Assembly: GCF_900101105.1 (NCBI RefSeq)
Contig: NZ_FNGA01000003.1
Location: forward strand, 62,001 to 126,000
Length of the DNA: 64,000 nt
Reading direction: 5' to 3'
Source of the DNA: Maridesulfovibrio ferrireducens
Lineage (GTDB): Bacteria; Desulfobacterota; Desulfovibrionia; Desulfovibrionales; Desulfovibrionaceae
Below the pieces are notes generated by a model. The model was given only the letters and a program-made list of their open reading frames with translations. It made no database searches and was not told the DNA's origin. Made by a program: the position numbers and the translations under genes. Positions 15,291 to 23,541 of this stretch are shown in pieces (the stretch's first letter is position 1; each line of letters begins with the position of its first letter).

Positions 15291-16493
15291 CTATAAATTA
15301 AACGGTGCGATAATCCGTTCCAAAACACCTTGTACTTTTGAAATGGCAACACCGTAGTTTGTTATTGGGACGTTTCTGCGTTTACATTCGTTAATTCGTC
15401 GCAGCATTTCCGTGCGGTTGAGCATGCATGCTCCGCAGTGAACTACAAGCTTATATCTTTCAAGATCAGTCGGGAAATCATGTCCTGAGTAAGTTTCGAA
15501 GTTAATGTCTTTACCTGTGTACTGACGGACCCAGTGTGGTATTTTAACCCGTCCGATATCGTCCTCTACAGGGTGATGAGAGCACGCTTCACCTATAAGA
15601 ACAATATCTCCGTCTTCCAGTGTATCAATGGCATCGGCGCCCTTAATGAGGCTTGGTAAGTCGCCTTTGTAACGGGCAAATAAGGTTGAAAAAGTGGTTA
15701 ACGGGATTTCGTCGGGGACATCGTTTGCAACGCTGAGAACGACTTGTGAGTCCGTAATGACCAGCGCAGGCTTGCTGTTTAAATTTTGTAAAGCTTTCTC
15801 AATTTCATGTTCTTTAATAGTCACCGCGACGGCGTTATAATCCAGAACCTCACGTAACACTTGAACTTGTGGAAGAATAAGACGGCCTTTCGGCGCAGAC
15901 AGGTCAATCGGAACCACGCAGACAACCCAATCTCCTTCACTGAAAAGGTCACCCGCAAGAACAGGATCACGTTTCATTTCATCAGGAGCCAAGTCAATGA
16001 TGGCATTTTTTATTTCTTGAATGTTGAAGCTGTTTGTCGCGGAAACTTCTAAAAACGGAAAATTATTTTCATGGCAATAACTGATATCTTCAGTGGAAGG
16101 AGGTCTAAGATCGTTTTTGTTGAAAAGAGTAATGAACGGAATTTTTAGTTCACAGATTTCACTTATAATATTCTTTTCGTAATTAGTGATTCCTTCTTCG
16201 CCGATTACAACAATTGCGACATCAGACCGCCAGAGGACTTTCTGTGTAGCTTTGATCCTGAGTTCGCCCAGTTCTCCTGAGTCATCAAGACCTGCTGTGT
16301 CGTAGAAGGTTACCGGACCGAGCGGCAGCAGTTCATAATGCTTGGCAACTGCATCTGTAGTCGTTCCCGGCTGATCCGAAACAATAGATATGTCCTGATC
16401 CACAATTGCGTTTATCAGAGAAGATTTCCCGGCATTGCGCCTTCCTGCCAGAGTTATAACCAGCCTGACTCCGCGTGGTGCTTTATTGGACAT
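15291..16493 (-). CDS. hydF: HydF, [FeFe]-hydrogenase maturation GTPase/scaffold
   Basis: 400 residues. The GTPase domain has P-loop GRRNAGKS (about 14-21), PGTTTD, DTAGLDD and NKND; a dimerisation domain follows; the C-terminal cluster domain has CSHHPVEDD (about 300) and HCGACMLN (about 350), giving the ligands of the [4Fe-4S] cluster that carries the 2Fe precursor. HydF receives the product of HydE/HydG and loads apo-HydA. It overlaps hydE by 11 nt and is the last gene of the operon. Confidence 0.96.
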   Translation of the reverse strand: MSNKAPRGVRLVITLAGRRNAGKSSLINAIVDQDISIVSDQPGTTTDAVAKHYELLPLGPVTFYDTAGLDDSGELGELRIKATQKVLWRSDVAIVVIGEEGITNYEKNIISEICELKIPFITLFNKNDLRPPSTEDISYCHENNFPFLEVSATNSFNIQEIKNAIIDLAPDEMKRDPVLAGDLFSEGDWVVCVVPIDLSAPKGRLILPQVQVLREVLDYNAVAVTIKEHEIEKALQNLNSKPALVITDSQVVLSVANDVPDEIPLTTFSTLFARYKGDLPSLIKGADAIDTLEDGDIVLIGEACSHHPVEDDIGRVKIPHWVRQYTGKDINFETYSGHDFPTDLERYKLVVHCGACMLNRTEMLRRINECKRRNVPITNYGVAISKVQGVLERIIAPFNL

Positions 16494-17490
16494 TGTTATT
16501 CCTTTTAGAAAAGCCTTTTGAAGATGAAGGGATGAGGTTTAAAGATCTGATTGTGTTTTCAGCTTGTGATAGCGAATCGGAGACATCGATTGCCACTGAA
16601 TTTTTACCCGGATAAATATTGTAATCCGCGCGATGTGCGGAAGGTGTGACAGAAGGCATTATTACATTGCATCCTCTGCTGAGTCCTATTTCTCTACCTT
16701 TCGCGTCAAAAGAATCGAGAGCCGATGTGGCTGGAATATTGGATTCAGGATTTAAAATGCGGAGCAGGGCAGTTACACGGTAAGACAGCAATAAGTCTCC
16801 GGGGACAGCCTCGGCAAAAGGGGTATCCGGATGAGGAACAAAAGGTCCGGCTGCGATCATGTCCAGCTTAAGATCTGTCAGAAAAAGGATATCTTGCAAA
16901 AGAGATTCAACATCAGAATCCGGCAGTCCTACAATGATGCCGGACCCTATTTCGTATCCCATATCGTGTAATGATTTTATTCTGTTAAGCCTTTCATTAA
17001 ATTTTTCTCCGTCTCTGATTTGTTTGTATAATTCAGGATTTGAAGTTTCTATTTTAATCAGGCAGCGGTCAGCCCCGCACTCAAACCAATAACCGTATTC
17101 ATCAAGGTCGCGATCTCCGATTGACAGAGTCACAGCAACATCATGTCGATTTTTTATTTCTTTAATCAGTTCACCTATTTGTTCTTTTGAATAGCTGAAA
17201 TCATCGCCAGACTGTAAAACAATTGTCCGCGCGCCGTTTAGTGCGGCTGTTTCAGATGCTTCCAGAATTGTAGGCAGATCAAGTCGATAACGATTGATTT
17301 TTGAGTTAGGAGCTCTGAGCCCGCAATAAAAACATTTTTTGTTGCAAACATTTGAAAATTCTACAATTGCACGAAGATATACTTCATTTTTAAAGACTTT
17401 CTCCCTTACCTGATCGGCAAGTTCGAAAAGTTCATCATCATTCTGACCGTTAAGATAGTTCAGAATTTTTAGTTCGCTGAGTGCATACAT
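16483..17490 (-). CDS. hydE: HydE, radical SAM hydrogenase maturase
   Basis: 335 residues. Radical SAM motif CNKKCFYCGLR (about 48-58) binds the [4Fe-4S] cluster and SAM. The TIM-barrel sequence continues with GSGIIVGLPD, and SGDDFSYS marks the GGE-like SAM contact. HydE acts in the synthesis of the dithiomethylamine-bridged diiron unit. ATG is preceded by AGGA at about 10 nt. It follows the unknown gene at 17495 by 4 nt. Confidence 0.95.
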   Translation of the reverse strand: MYALSELKILNYLNGQNDDELFELADQVREKVFKNEVYLRAIVEFSNVCNKKCFYCGLRAPNSKINRYRLDLPTILEASETAALNGARTIVLQSGDDFSYSKEQIGELIKEIKNRHDVAVTLSIGDRDLDEYGYWFECGADRCLIKIETSNPELYKQIRDGEKFNERLNRIKSLHDMGYEIGSGIIVGLPDSDVESLLQDILFLTDLKLDMIAAGPFVPHPDTPFAEAVPGDLLLSYRVTALLRILNPESNIPATSALDSFDAKGREIGLSRGCNVIMPSVTPSAHRADYNIYPGKNSVAIDVSDSLSQAENTIRSLNLIPSSSKGFSKRNNNVQ

Positions 17491-17494
17491 ATAA

Positions 17495-18067
17495 CTATGA
17501 TCCTGATAGATTCATTGATCGGGCACATTCATTTATTAAACGGAATGCGGCAATTTCTTTCTTTGTTGAAGAGGATGGAGGCCTGCCTGATTTTGTCCAT
17601 TCGATCAGTTTTTCCACATCAGCTTCAACCATCCCCCAGAAACCTTCGGGTGCATGAGGTTCTGCGTGGGCATATTGGCCGAAACAGATTGTATCATCCA
17701 CGACGATTACAGGTGTACACGGCAGGTTCCGAGCCGGATGTATCCGTATTTTATCCGGGTATTTTTTTTCAAGATCAGTCAGAAATGTATGTGAAATTTT
17801 AATTTCTTCTTCCGTCGCTTGGCGTGAAATGCCAAATCTTAGAGCGCCGAGAAATGATTCTTTCCAACTGAAATTAAGTTCCGGTTCTATGGCAATAATA
17901 TCAAATCGCTGGAATTCCGGTTTATTCAGAGCTGTATCCAGTCCTGCCTGATGCCGTTCAGATTTTGCAAAGGGGCCGTAAACCGCACCATTAAGAATTA
18001 TCCTGCGGGAGGCTGAATAAAAAAGGTCAGGAATATTCAACCCGTCAGTTCCTGCAAAAATTTTCAT
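17495..18067 (-). CDS. unknown conserved-looking protein in the hyd maturation operon
   Basis: 190 residues from ATG at 18067 (AGGA 8 nt upstream); an earlier ATG at 18097 has no ribosome binding site. Soluble alpha/beta protein with no signal peptide. It starts MKIFAGTDG, has a mid region RIHPARNLPCTPVIVVDDTICFGQYAHAEPHAPEGFW, and a helical C terminus. The VVDD-x-x-x-x-G pattern and a ligand-like cluster of His are reminiscent of phospholipase-D-like folds, but the HKD motif is missing. It lies between hydG and hydE, so a hydrogenase-related role is likely. I do not recognise the family. Confidence 0.78.
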   Translation of the reverse strand: MKIFAGTDGLNIPDLFYSASRRIILNGAVYGPFAKSERHQAGLDTALNKPEFQRFDIIAIEPELNFSWKESFLGALRFGISRQATEEEIKISHTFLTDLEKKYPDKIRIHPARNLPCTPVIVVDDTICFGQYAHAEPHAPEGFWGMVEADVEKLIEWTKSGRPPSSSTKKEIAAFRLINECARSMNLSGS

Positions 18068-18109
18068 TTTTTTAATCCTGCTGAGTTCATCAGGCATGAA
18101 GCCGTGATT

Positions 18110-18154
18110 AGAAGGTTGAGCGTGGACATTTTAAGCGCCGCACGCTCACCTTCT
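18110..18154. other. intercistronic hairpin between hydG and the unknown gene
   Basis: A 14-bp stem with one bulged base (AGAAGGTTGAGCGTG pairing with CACGCTCACCTTCT) and a 16-nt loop. No T run on the minus strand, so it is more likely a processing or stability element than a terminator. Confidence 0.6.
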
Positions 18155-18189
18155 ATAAGTTCATATTGGTTTAAGTTCCGGTTTCGCTT

Positions 18190-19617
18190 TTACAGGTAAA
18201 GATCTCTTTCGCCTGCTTCCATGCGAGTGACTCTGTCAGTTAGCAAATTTCTCCGGTCGGGGTCGGCATAACTTTCAAGCTCCTTACGGATAAGTTCTTC
18301 ACCTATTTTCTTTGTTTCTTCGGAGGCGTAATCTTCCAGATATTCTTTGAAAGTAAGCAGCCCGTTAGGCAGACAGAATTTCTGAATAAAACCTGTTTTC
18401 GCAAGCTCCATAAAATGTTCACCAGTGCGTCCGAGGCGATAACAGGCCGTACACCATGAAGGGACATAGTTCTGATCACCACTGATAAGGCTGCGGATAA
18501 CTTCGTCAAGACTACGACTGTCGCCAACGCAGAATTGCTGAACATCAGGGCGGTCATATTGAGGGTCGCTGTAAGCTCCGGGGTAGGTTCTGGAACCGGC
18601 TGATATTTGTGAAACACCTACTTCAAGCAATTCTTTGCGGAATTCGGCATTTTCACGGGTGGTCAGAATAAGCCCGGTATAAGGAACAGCAAGGCGAAGT
18701 ACAGCTACGATTTTTTTAAAATTATGGTTGGAAGACAGATAAGGAGGGTTATAAGCCAGATCTGAACCCTGAGCCGGTTCAAGTCTGGGGAATGAAATAG
18801 TGTGCGGTCCGACTCCGCAGTCTTTTTCAAGTTGTTTAGCGTGATAAAGAAGTCCCATGACTTCAAAGATAGGATCAAATAAGCCAAACAGTGCGCCCAT
18901 TCCTACATCATCTATGCCTGCTTCCTGTGCGCGGTGCATGGCATAAAGTCTCCACAAATAATCTGTTTTTTTGCCGGCTATATGTACTTTTTTGTATGTT
19001 TCCTGATGGTATGATTCCTGGAAACACTGATAAGTACCAATGCCGACATCATGGAGAGCTTTGAATCCTTTAACATCCAGAGGGGCGCAGTTTATATTTA
19101 CCCTGCGAATTTCACCGCTTTTATCTGATGTTACAGAATAAACATCGCGCACGGTTTGAGCTATCCATTCTGCATTATATTTTGGATGCTCTCCGTAAAC
19201 AAGCAGAAGCCGTTTGTGACCAATTTTTTCCAGAACTTCTACTTCCTTGTGAATTTCTTCGGGGCTTAGTGTTCTGCGTTCAAGGTCTGTATTTTTTGCG
19301 TTGAATCCGCAATAAGCACACTGGTTGACGCATTCGTTAGAAATATACAACGGGGCAAAAAGCACCAGACGGTTACCATAGATTCCTTTTTTGACTTCCA
19401 TGGCAGTCTCAAAAATTTCATTATCCAGATCTTTATCTGTATTTTTAAGCAGCACTGCCGCTTCAAATGGCGTAAGACCTTTTCTTTCTTTTGCTTTGGC
19501 AAGAATATCCCGAACCTGAGCAGGGGCGGGGTTGGTTGCTTTTTCCATTTCAGACCAAATAAGTTCTTCATCAATAAAAGATTTCAAATCGTTTCCTGAA
19601 TTATTACTATTTTTCAT
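18190..19617 (-). CDS. hydG: HydG, radical SAM tyrosine lyase
   Basis: 475 residues. The radical SAM motif CVNQCAYCGF (about 92-101) and the C-terminal auxiliary-cluster region (QFCVGDSRSL and WCTACYRLGRTGEHFM, about 365-415) are intact. HydG cleaves tyrosine to give the CO and CN ligands of the H-cluster. The length equals the usual 470-480 residues. AGGA precedes ATG; it follows the regulator gene by 15 nt. Confidence 0.96.
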   Translation of the reverse strand: MKNSNNSGNDLKSFIDEELIWSEMEKATNPAPAQVRDILAKAKERKGLTPFEAAVLLKNTDKDLDNEIFETAMEVKKGIYGNRLVLFAPLYISNECVNQCAYCGFNAKNTDLERRTLSPEEIHKEVEVLEKIGHKRLLLVYGEHPKYNAEWIAQTVRDVYSVTSDKSGEIRRVNINCAPLDVKGFKALHDVGIGTYQCFQESYHQETYKKVHIAGKKTDYLWRLYAMHRAQEAGIDDVGMGALFGLFDPIFEVMGLLYHAKQLEKDCGVGPHTISFPRLEPAQGSDLAYNPPYLSSNHNFKKIVAVLRLAVPYTGLILTTRENAEFRKELLEVGVSQISAGSRTYPGAYSDPQYDRPDVQQFCVGDSRSLDEVIRSLISGDQNYVPSWCTACYRLGRTGEHFMELAKTGFIQKFCLPNGLLTFKEYLEDYASEETKKIGEELIRKELESYADPDRRNLLTDRVTRMEAGERDLYL

Positions 19618-19632
19618 GACTCTGTCCTAATT

Positions 19633-19875
19633 TTAAACAAGTAGTGATTTAACTTTAACACCCTCAAGCATACCGAGCTTTCCCGTCAATGATCCAACTT
19701 CATCGGTGGTAGCTTCTATAATGATACCGATAACGTTTACATCTTTTTCACGGAAAGGAAGCCCCATACGGCCAACAATTATATTACCATGCTCACTGAG
19801 AGTCTGATTTACTTTCGGTGCAGCTTTAAATCTGTTTTTAACGGTTATTCCAATGATTCCTAGCCGTTTATCCAT
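19633..19875 (-). CDS. TM1266-type iron-only hydrogenase system regulator
   Basis: 80 residues from ATG at 19875 (MDKRLGIIG), which has GGAG 8 nt upstream; an in-frame ATG at 19896 has none. The ACT-like sequence (LGIIGITVKNR...GRMGLPF...VIGIIIEATTDEVGSLTGKLGMLEGV) matches the small putative regulator found with hydEFG in many bacteria. Its ribosome binding site is inside a hairpin and the region upstream contains two copies of a structured RNA element, so translation is probably controlled. Confidence 0.9.
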   Translation of the reverse strand: MDKRLGIIGITVKNRFKAAPKVNQTLSEHGNIIVGRMGLPFREKDVNVIGIIIEATTDEVGSLTGKLGMLEGVKVKSLLV

Positions 19876-19879
19876 GCAG

Positions 19880-19915
19880 TTTCTCCGATCTACCAATGAG
19901 TCGCAGGTAGAGAAA
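19880..19915 (-). promoter_or_regulatory. ribosome-binding-site hairpin of the TM1266-type gene
   Basis: On the minus strand TTTCTC (19915-19910) pairs with GAGAAA (19885-19880), and TACC (19909-19906) with GGTA (19894-19891). The Shine-Dalgarno GGAG lies inside the stem 5 nt before the ATG, so this hairpin would block initiation. Confidence 0.6.
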
Positions 19916-19956
19916 TATTTCAGATAGTAATCTGCAATGATTTATGAAGGCGGGTG

Positions 19957-20150
19957 TTCTGGGCGGTAAACCGGCTTGAAGCTGGCATAGTCCAGAAGAC
20001 TCGACCCCGGGATCAGGAAAAACCCTTTCCGCAGGCAGACTCTTCGACTGAAAATTTATTGAATACAACTTAGTGCAGTGTTCATACAAACTATTACAAG
20101 CAAGCGCCGACCCTTGGAGCAGATTCTTCCTAGCCGCAGGCAAACGCTGT
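19957..20150 (-). ncRNA. tandem structured RNA element in the hyd operon leader (riboswitch candidate)
   Basis: Two copies, at 20101-20149 and 19995-20045 (read on the minus strand), share a core TGCCTGCGGnnAGG ... TCC ... GGGTCG. Each is closed by a different stem (AGCG/CGCT in the first, GAAGA/TCTTC in the second), and the inner stems also differ (GGA/TCC against GGG/CCC), so pairing is kept while sequence changes. The closing strand of copy 2 overlaps a competing stem (19992-19997 with 19957-19962), a possible expression switch. I do not recognise it as a named riboswitch class. No coding gene is credible in 19876-20160. Confidence 0.55.
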
Positions 20151-20160
20151 TTTTTATAAA

Positions 20161-20499
20161 TTAGAAATTAAACTTATACCCTTTTGCTTTGAGGGCACTC
20201 AGTTTTGCACTGCGATCTATATAATGAGTATGAAGCAACTCATGCGATTTATGTCCACACGGACCATCATGCAGAAATCCATTTTTTTTGTTATAGATTT
20301 TTGCAATCATAGGGTTGTTCTGAGATTTTCTATATTTGTAGATTTTAGAGTTTGCATCTGCTGCGTAAACAGATTTCTGTCTTAAGCCTACAAAACTCAT
20401 AACCGAGGCCATAGCTTCGGTCGCAATGTTCATGCTGAGCACTGCGTAACCGGTCATTACACCACAAGCTTTTAAAAAACTGCGTCTTTTCATTTTCAT
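20161..20499 (-). CDS. hydB: periplasmic [FeFe] hydrogenase small subunit
   Basis: 112 residues. The twin-arginine signal KRRSFLK and hydrophobic h-region (about 5-32) export the folded heterodimer to the periplasm. The mature part is the Fe-hydrogenase small-subunit domain (YKYRKSQNNPMIAKIYN, GPCGHKSHELLHTHY). In D. vulgaris the equivalent HydB wraps HydA, which has no signal of its own. It lies 13 nt downstream of hydA. Confidence 0.95.
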   Translation of the reverse strand: MKMKRRSFLKACGVMTGYAVLSMNIATEAMASVMSFVGLRQKSVYAADANSKIYKYRKSQNNPMIAKIYNKKNGFLHDGPCGHKSHELLHTHYIDRSAKLSALKAKGYKFNF

Positions 20500-20512
20500 A
20501 TCTCAGTTCTCC

Positions 20513-21856
20513 TTATGCCTTGATTTTGCGGACTCTGAACCGCTTATTAATCTGAGCAACAGTACTTCTGAACAATGAAGCCTGAATTTCAGGGTCAAGA
20601 GGCTGACCTCCTCCATTCACGCAGCCACCAGGGCAAGTCATGATTTCAATGAAGTGATAAGGAGATTTTCCAGCTCTTACTTCATCACACAACTTTGCAG
20701 CATTTTTCAGTCCGCTTGCTATTGCTACTTTAACAATCCCGAAATTAGGAACTTTGATATCAGCCGTATTGATACCCTCGTGAGTGCGTACAACTTTAAT
20801 ATCCGGGTTCTTCAGCTTTTCACCAGACAGTTCTTCATAGGCAAGTCTGAGCGCAGCTTCCATAACTCCGCCGCTATTTCCGAAAATAGTAGCAGCACCT
20901 GTTGATTCTCCTAAAACCGGATCAGGGTCTTCATCAGGCAGATTGTTGAAGTCGATACCGGCAGCTTTAATCATATATGCCAGTTCTCTGGTGTTGATTG
21001 TGGCATCAATATCACTGAAGCCGCTGTCATTTAATTCAGGACGAATGCCTTCGTATTTTTTGGCAATACAAGGCATAATTGATACAGTATAAATCTTTTT
21101 CGGACTGGTACCGGTTTCTTTAGCGCCGTATGTTTTACATAGAGGCCCAAGCATAGCAATTGGAGATTTGCAGCTTGAAAGATTGGGCATCAGGTCTGGA
21201 TAATAAGTTTCAGCAAACTTTATCCATCCCGGGCAGCAGGAAGTGAACTGCGGCAGAGGACGAGCATCTTTCTGTCCCTGTTCCTTCACTCGGTGGATAA
21301 GCTCAGTGCCTTCTTCCATGATGGTAAGGTCGGCAGCAAATTCAGTATCCCAAATGTAGTTGAATCCGAGTTTTCTAAGAGCCGCGTGCATTTTTCCGCC
21401 GACATATGTGCCGGTAGAAGCTCCAAAACATTCCCCGAGACCATAGCGTACAGAAGGGGCGGGCATAGAAACAACAACCGTATCGGGATCTTTGAGCTTC
21501 TCAAAAAGCTCATCAACAAAAGAAACGCCTTCACTAATTGCCCCATAAGGACAATTGGTCAAGCACTGTCCGCAGTTCATGCAGGCAACGGGATCAACTA
21601 TCTGATGAATTCCTTCGTCGTTGATAGACTGAATTGCACCTGTGGCACAGACTTCCTCACATGCACCGCAAGCCTGACATTTGTCGGCATCAACCATTAC
21701 AAAAGTAATTCTGTCCGGGTCAGCTCCTTTCGGCGGAGCATAATTCCGATACATGACACCTTCAATAAGCCTCATACTTCCCTCCACATCCGAGTGAATT
21801 GCAGATAGATCAGCCGGAGCCACAGCCGGTCCTGATTTGGGCGTACATCCTGACAT
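20513..21856 (-). CDS. hydA: periplasmic [FeFe] hydrogenase large subunit
   Basis: 447 residues. Two [4Fe-4S] ferredoxin motifs (CQACGACEEVC and CMNCGQCLTNC, about 58-105) feed the H-cluster domain with the three signatures TSCCPGW (about 205), MPCIAKKYE (about 260) and MTCPGGCVNGGGQP (about 407). It takes up or evolves H2, exchanging electrons with periplasmic cytochrome c3. An N-terminal extension with Cys4 precedes the ferredoxin domain relative to D. vulgaris HydA. AGGAGG is 7 nt before ATG. It is the first gene of the operon; the promoter should lie in 21857-22184. Confidence 0.96.
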   Translation of the reverse strand: MSGCTPKSGPAVAPADLSAIHSDVEGSMRLIEGVMYRNYAPPKGADPDRITFVMVDADKCQACGACEEVCATGAIQSINDEGIHQIVDPVACMNCGQCLTNCPYGAISEGVSFVDELFEKLKDPDTVVVSMPAPSVRYGLGECFGASTGTYVGGKMHAALRKLGFNYIWDTEFAADLTIMEEGTELIHRVKEQGQKDARPLPQFTSCCPGWIKFAETYYPDLMPNLSSCKSPIAMLGPLCKTYGAKETGTSPKKIYTVSIMPCIAKKYEGIRPELNDSGFSDIDATINTRELAYMIKAAGIDFNNLPDEDPDPVLGESTGAATIFGNSGGVMEAALRLAYEELSGEKLKNPDIKVVRTHEGINTADIKVPNFGIVKVAIASGLKNAAKLCDEVRAGKSPYHFIEIMTCPGGCVNGGGQPLDPEIQASLFRSTVAQINKRFRVRKIKA

Positions 21857-22184
21857 AGGATATCCTCCTTAGTTAAACTAATGTACAGTTTGTCTGAACT
21901 AGGGGATACATAGTGTAAAATAGTAACACAAATCAACAATTATTATAAAATAGTTGTATCCGAAAGTGTGGGTTAAAAAAGAACACGCTTTGTTTTGATA
22001 GGTGTAAGCTCAATTTTATTGGATTGTTTATAGGTGTATTATTAAATAAAAGCAGTATATTATGTTGATTTTGGTGAGCTTGTGAAAAAATGGAGATCTT
22101 GGAAAAAGTTGTAAGCATTGATTGCTGAATAGATATAATGCTATATAAATAGTTCTAAAATCCAATCGTTACAAGGAGAAGGGC
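21857..22184. other. AT-rich divergent intergenic region (hydA / hemerythrin)
   Basis: 328 bp between hydA (minus) and the hemerythrin gene (plus). I see only weak dyads such as GTGT-n9-ACAC near 21915-21931 and AGTT-n6-AACT near 21887-21900. No gene and no convincing promoter pair was found. Confidence 0.4.
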
Positions 22185-22653
22185 ATGATTAATATATGGA
22201 AGCAGGAATATTTACTAGATCTAGATACTATCGATGAGCAGCACAAAATGTTTTTTGAAATGACAGGGCGGATTGTTCAACTTGCGGAAACTGTGAGTGA
22301 GGCTCATTCAGTTGAAAAAATTATTCAGGCTATCGGTGCTTTGCGGACATACGCTTTTTTGCATTTTAAAACAGAAGAAGAATTACTGCTTAAGTATGCT
22401 TTTCCCTGGGTATTTACATCATATTTCTTTTCATAATTTATATTTAGAAAAGATGATTAACTTTGAAAAAGAGTTCAAGGTTTTGCTTAAAAAGAAAAAA
22501 GACGGTGAAGATACAAACGTAGCTATGGCCGAATATTTAACTCACATGGCAGATTATGTAGCCAACTGGTGGGCAGAACATATTGTGAAGCAAGATTCAA
22601 TTTATGCTGAATTTATTCTGGAGCAACGTAAAAAAAAGAGGACGAGTGCTTAA
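22185..22653 (+). pseudogene. bacteriohemerythrin with a single-base frameshift
   Basis: The first frame (22185-22436) opens with hemerythrin sequence (TIDEQHKMFFEM, then HFKTEEELLLKYAFP) and loses homology at 22404-22406, where CCC stands in place of CC. The +1 frame continues it exactly (GYLHHISFHNLYLEKMINFEKEFK ... WWAEHIVKQDS) to 22653. Together they give a full 155-residue diiron O2-binding protein with all expected His/Glu ligands. Either a recent pseudogene, a sequencing error at the C run, or programmed +1 shifting at TTTTCCCTGG. AAGGAG precedes ATG. Confidence 0.85.
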
Positions 22654-22656
22654 ACT

Positions 22657-22956
22657 TTATTTCGTCAGGTCCTCTTTCAGTCCCGCAAGCTCTTCCAGCA
22701 TCATCGTCGGGATAAACTGAGTTATGTTATATTCTGCTATGCCGTTTATGTGAAAAGGATCTTCACTTATAATTGTATCAAGCTCTTCAAGTGTTACAGC
22801 TTTTGCTAAAATTATTCCGCCGGTGCGTGGAACCTTCCTGCCTGACATGACAAAAATTCCAGCTTTATATTGTTTTTCTAAAAACTCAACATGCTCATCA
22901 ATGAACGTATCTACTTCATCCAAAGGTTTTATGTAATTAAGGCTCAAAATATACAT
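22657..22956 (-). CDS. YciI-like protein
   Basis: 99 residues, matching the YCII-related ferredoxin-like fold: MYILSLNYIKPLDEVDTFIDEHVEFLEK, then SGRKVPRTGGIILAKA and a second half with DPFHINGIAEYNITQF. Some YciI proteins are small hydrolases or peroxidase-like enzymes using the conserved His/Asp pair; here the Asp-Pro-Phe-His is present. Monocistronic, convergent to the hemerythrin pseudogene. Confidence 0.85.
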   Translation of the reverse strand: MYILSLNYIKPLDEVDTFIDEHVEFLEKQYKAGIFVMSGRKVPRTGGIILAKAVTLEELDTIISEDPFHINGIAEYNITQFIPTMMLEELAGLKEDLTK

Positions 22957-23110
22957 TGTGTGTTGATCTCTTTCTTTATAAATGATATGTGAAATAATCT
23001 TTTAAAGTCTAGATTTATTCTAGCTATTGTCAAGATGTTATAAACATTATTTTTTTTGTGAGTTTTGTCAATTTTAGGTTTGCACTACGGTTCATATTCA
23101 GGAGAAGATA

Positions 23111-23440
23111 ATGAATTTATCTCACGAAAGAGCAGGGAGTTATTTGATTATAGCGGTCAACGAGCCTCGCGTTGACTCTTCAAATTTTACACATCTCAAA
23201 TCGTCACTTGGTGATATTATTGCGCAGGGCGAAAGAAATTTAATAATAAATCTTTCTCAAGTGAGATTTATGGATTCGAGTGGAATTGCTGGCCTTCTTC
23301 CCAGTGTTCACTCTCTTGCCGGTAATGGTAATATTTTTTTAGTAGGCCTTACTGCAAAGGTTCTACAGCTCTTTAATCTTAGCAAGCTGGACAGTATTTT
23401 TGACATATATCCCTCGGTTGAAGAGGCTTTGAAGAATTAG
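23111..23440 (+). CDS. STAS-domain anti-sigma-factor antagonist
   Basis: 109 residues, AGGAGA before ATG. A single STAS domain with the phosphorylation loop FMDSSGIAGLL (Ser in DSSG) and NLIINLSQV. Such SpoIIAA-like proteins bind anti-sigma kinases when unphosphorylated. No kinase or phosphatase gene lies next to it, so the partner is elsewhere. Confidence 0.92.
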   Translation: MNLSHERAGSYLIIAVNEPRVDSSNFTHLKSSLGDIIAQGERNLIINLSQVRFMDSSGIAGLLPSVHSLAGNGNIFLVGLTAKVLQLFNLSKLDSIFDIYPSVEEALKN

Positions 23441-23460
23441 CTTTTTTATGAAGTTTATTA

Positions 23461-23506
23461 AAAAAGAAGCCCCGAACATAGAACTTGTTCAGGGCTTCTT
23501 TTTTTT
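23461..23506. terminator. bidirectional terminator
   Basis: Stem AAAAAGAAGCCC/GGGCTTCTTTTT extended by GAACA/TGTTC with one mismatch, T run on the plus strand and A run on the other side. It serves the STAS gene and the convergent cytochrome operon. Confidence 0.88.
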
Positions 23507-23541
23507 AATCTAATATTCTTAATTTGTAGTATTTATTGTCA

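Noticed and set aside
19868-20143. A 91-codon minus-strand frame in the hyd leader
   Set aside because: It runs through both copies of the structured RNA motif, has no ribosome binding site and its sequence shows no protein-like conservation; the RNA explanation fits better.
21857-22184. CRP/FNR- or HcpR-like operator before hydA
   Set aside because: Only weak half-sites (GTGT/ACAC) were found; not enough to name a regulator.
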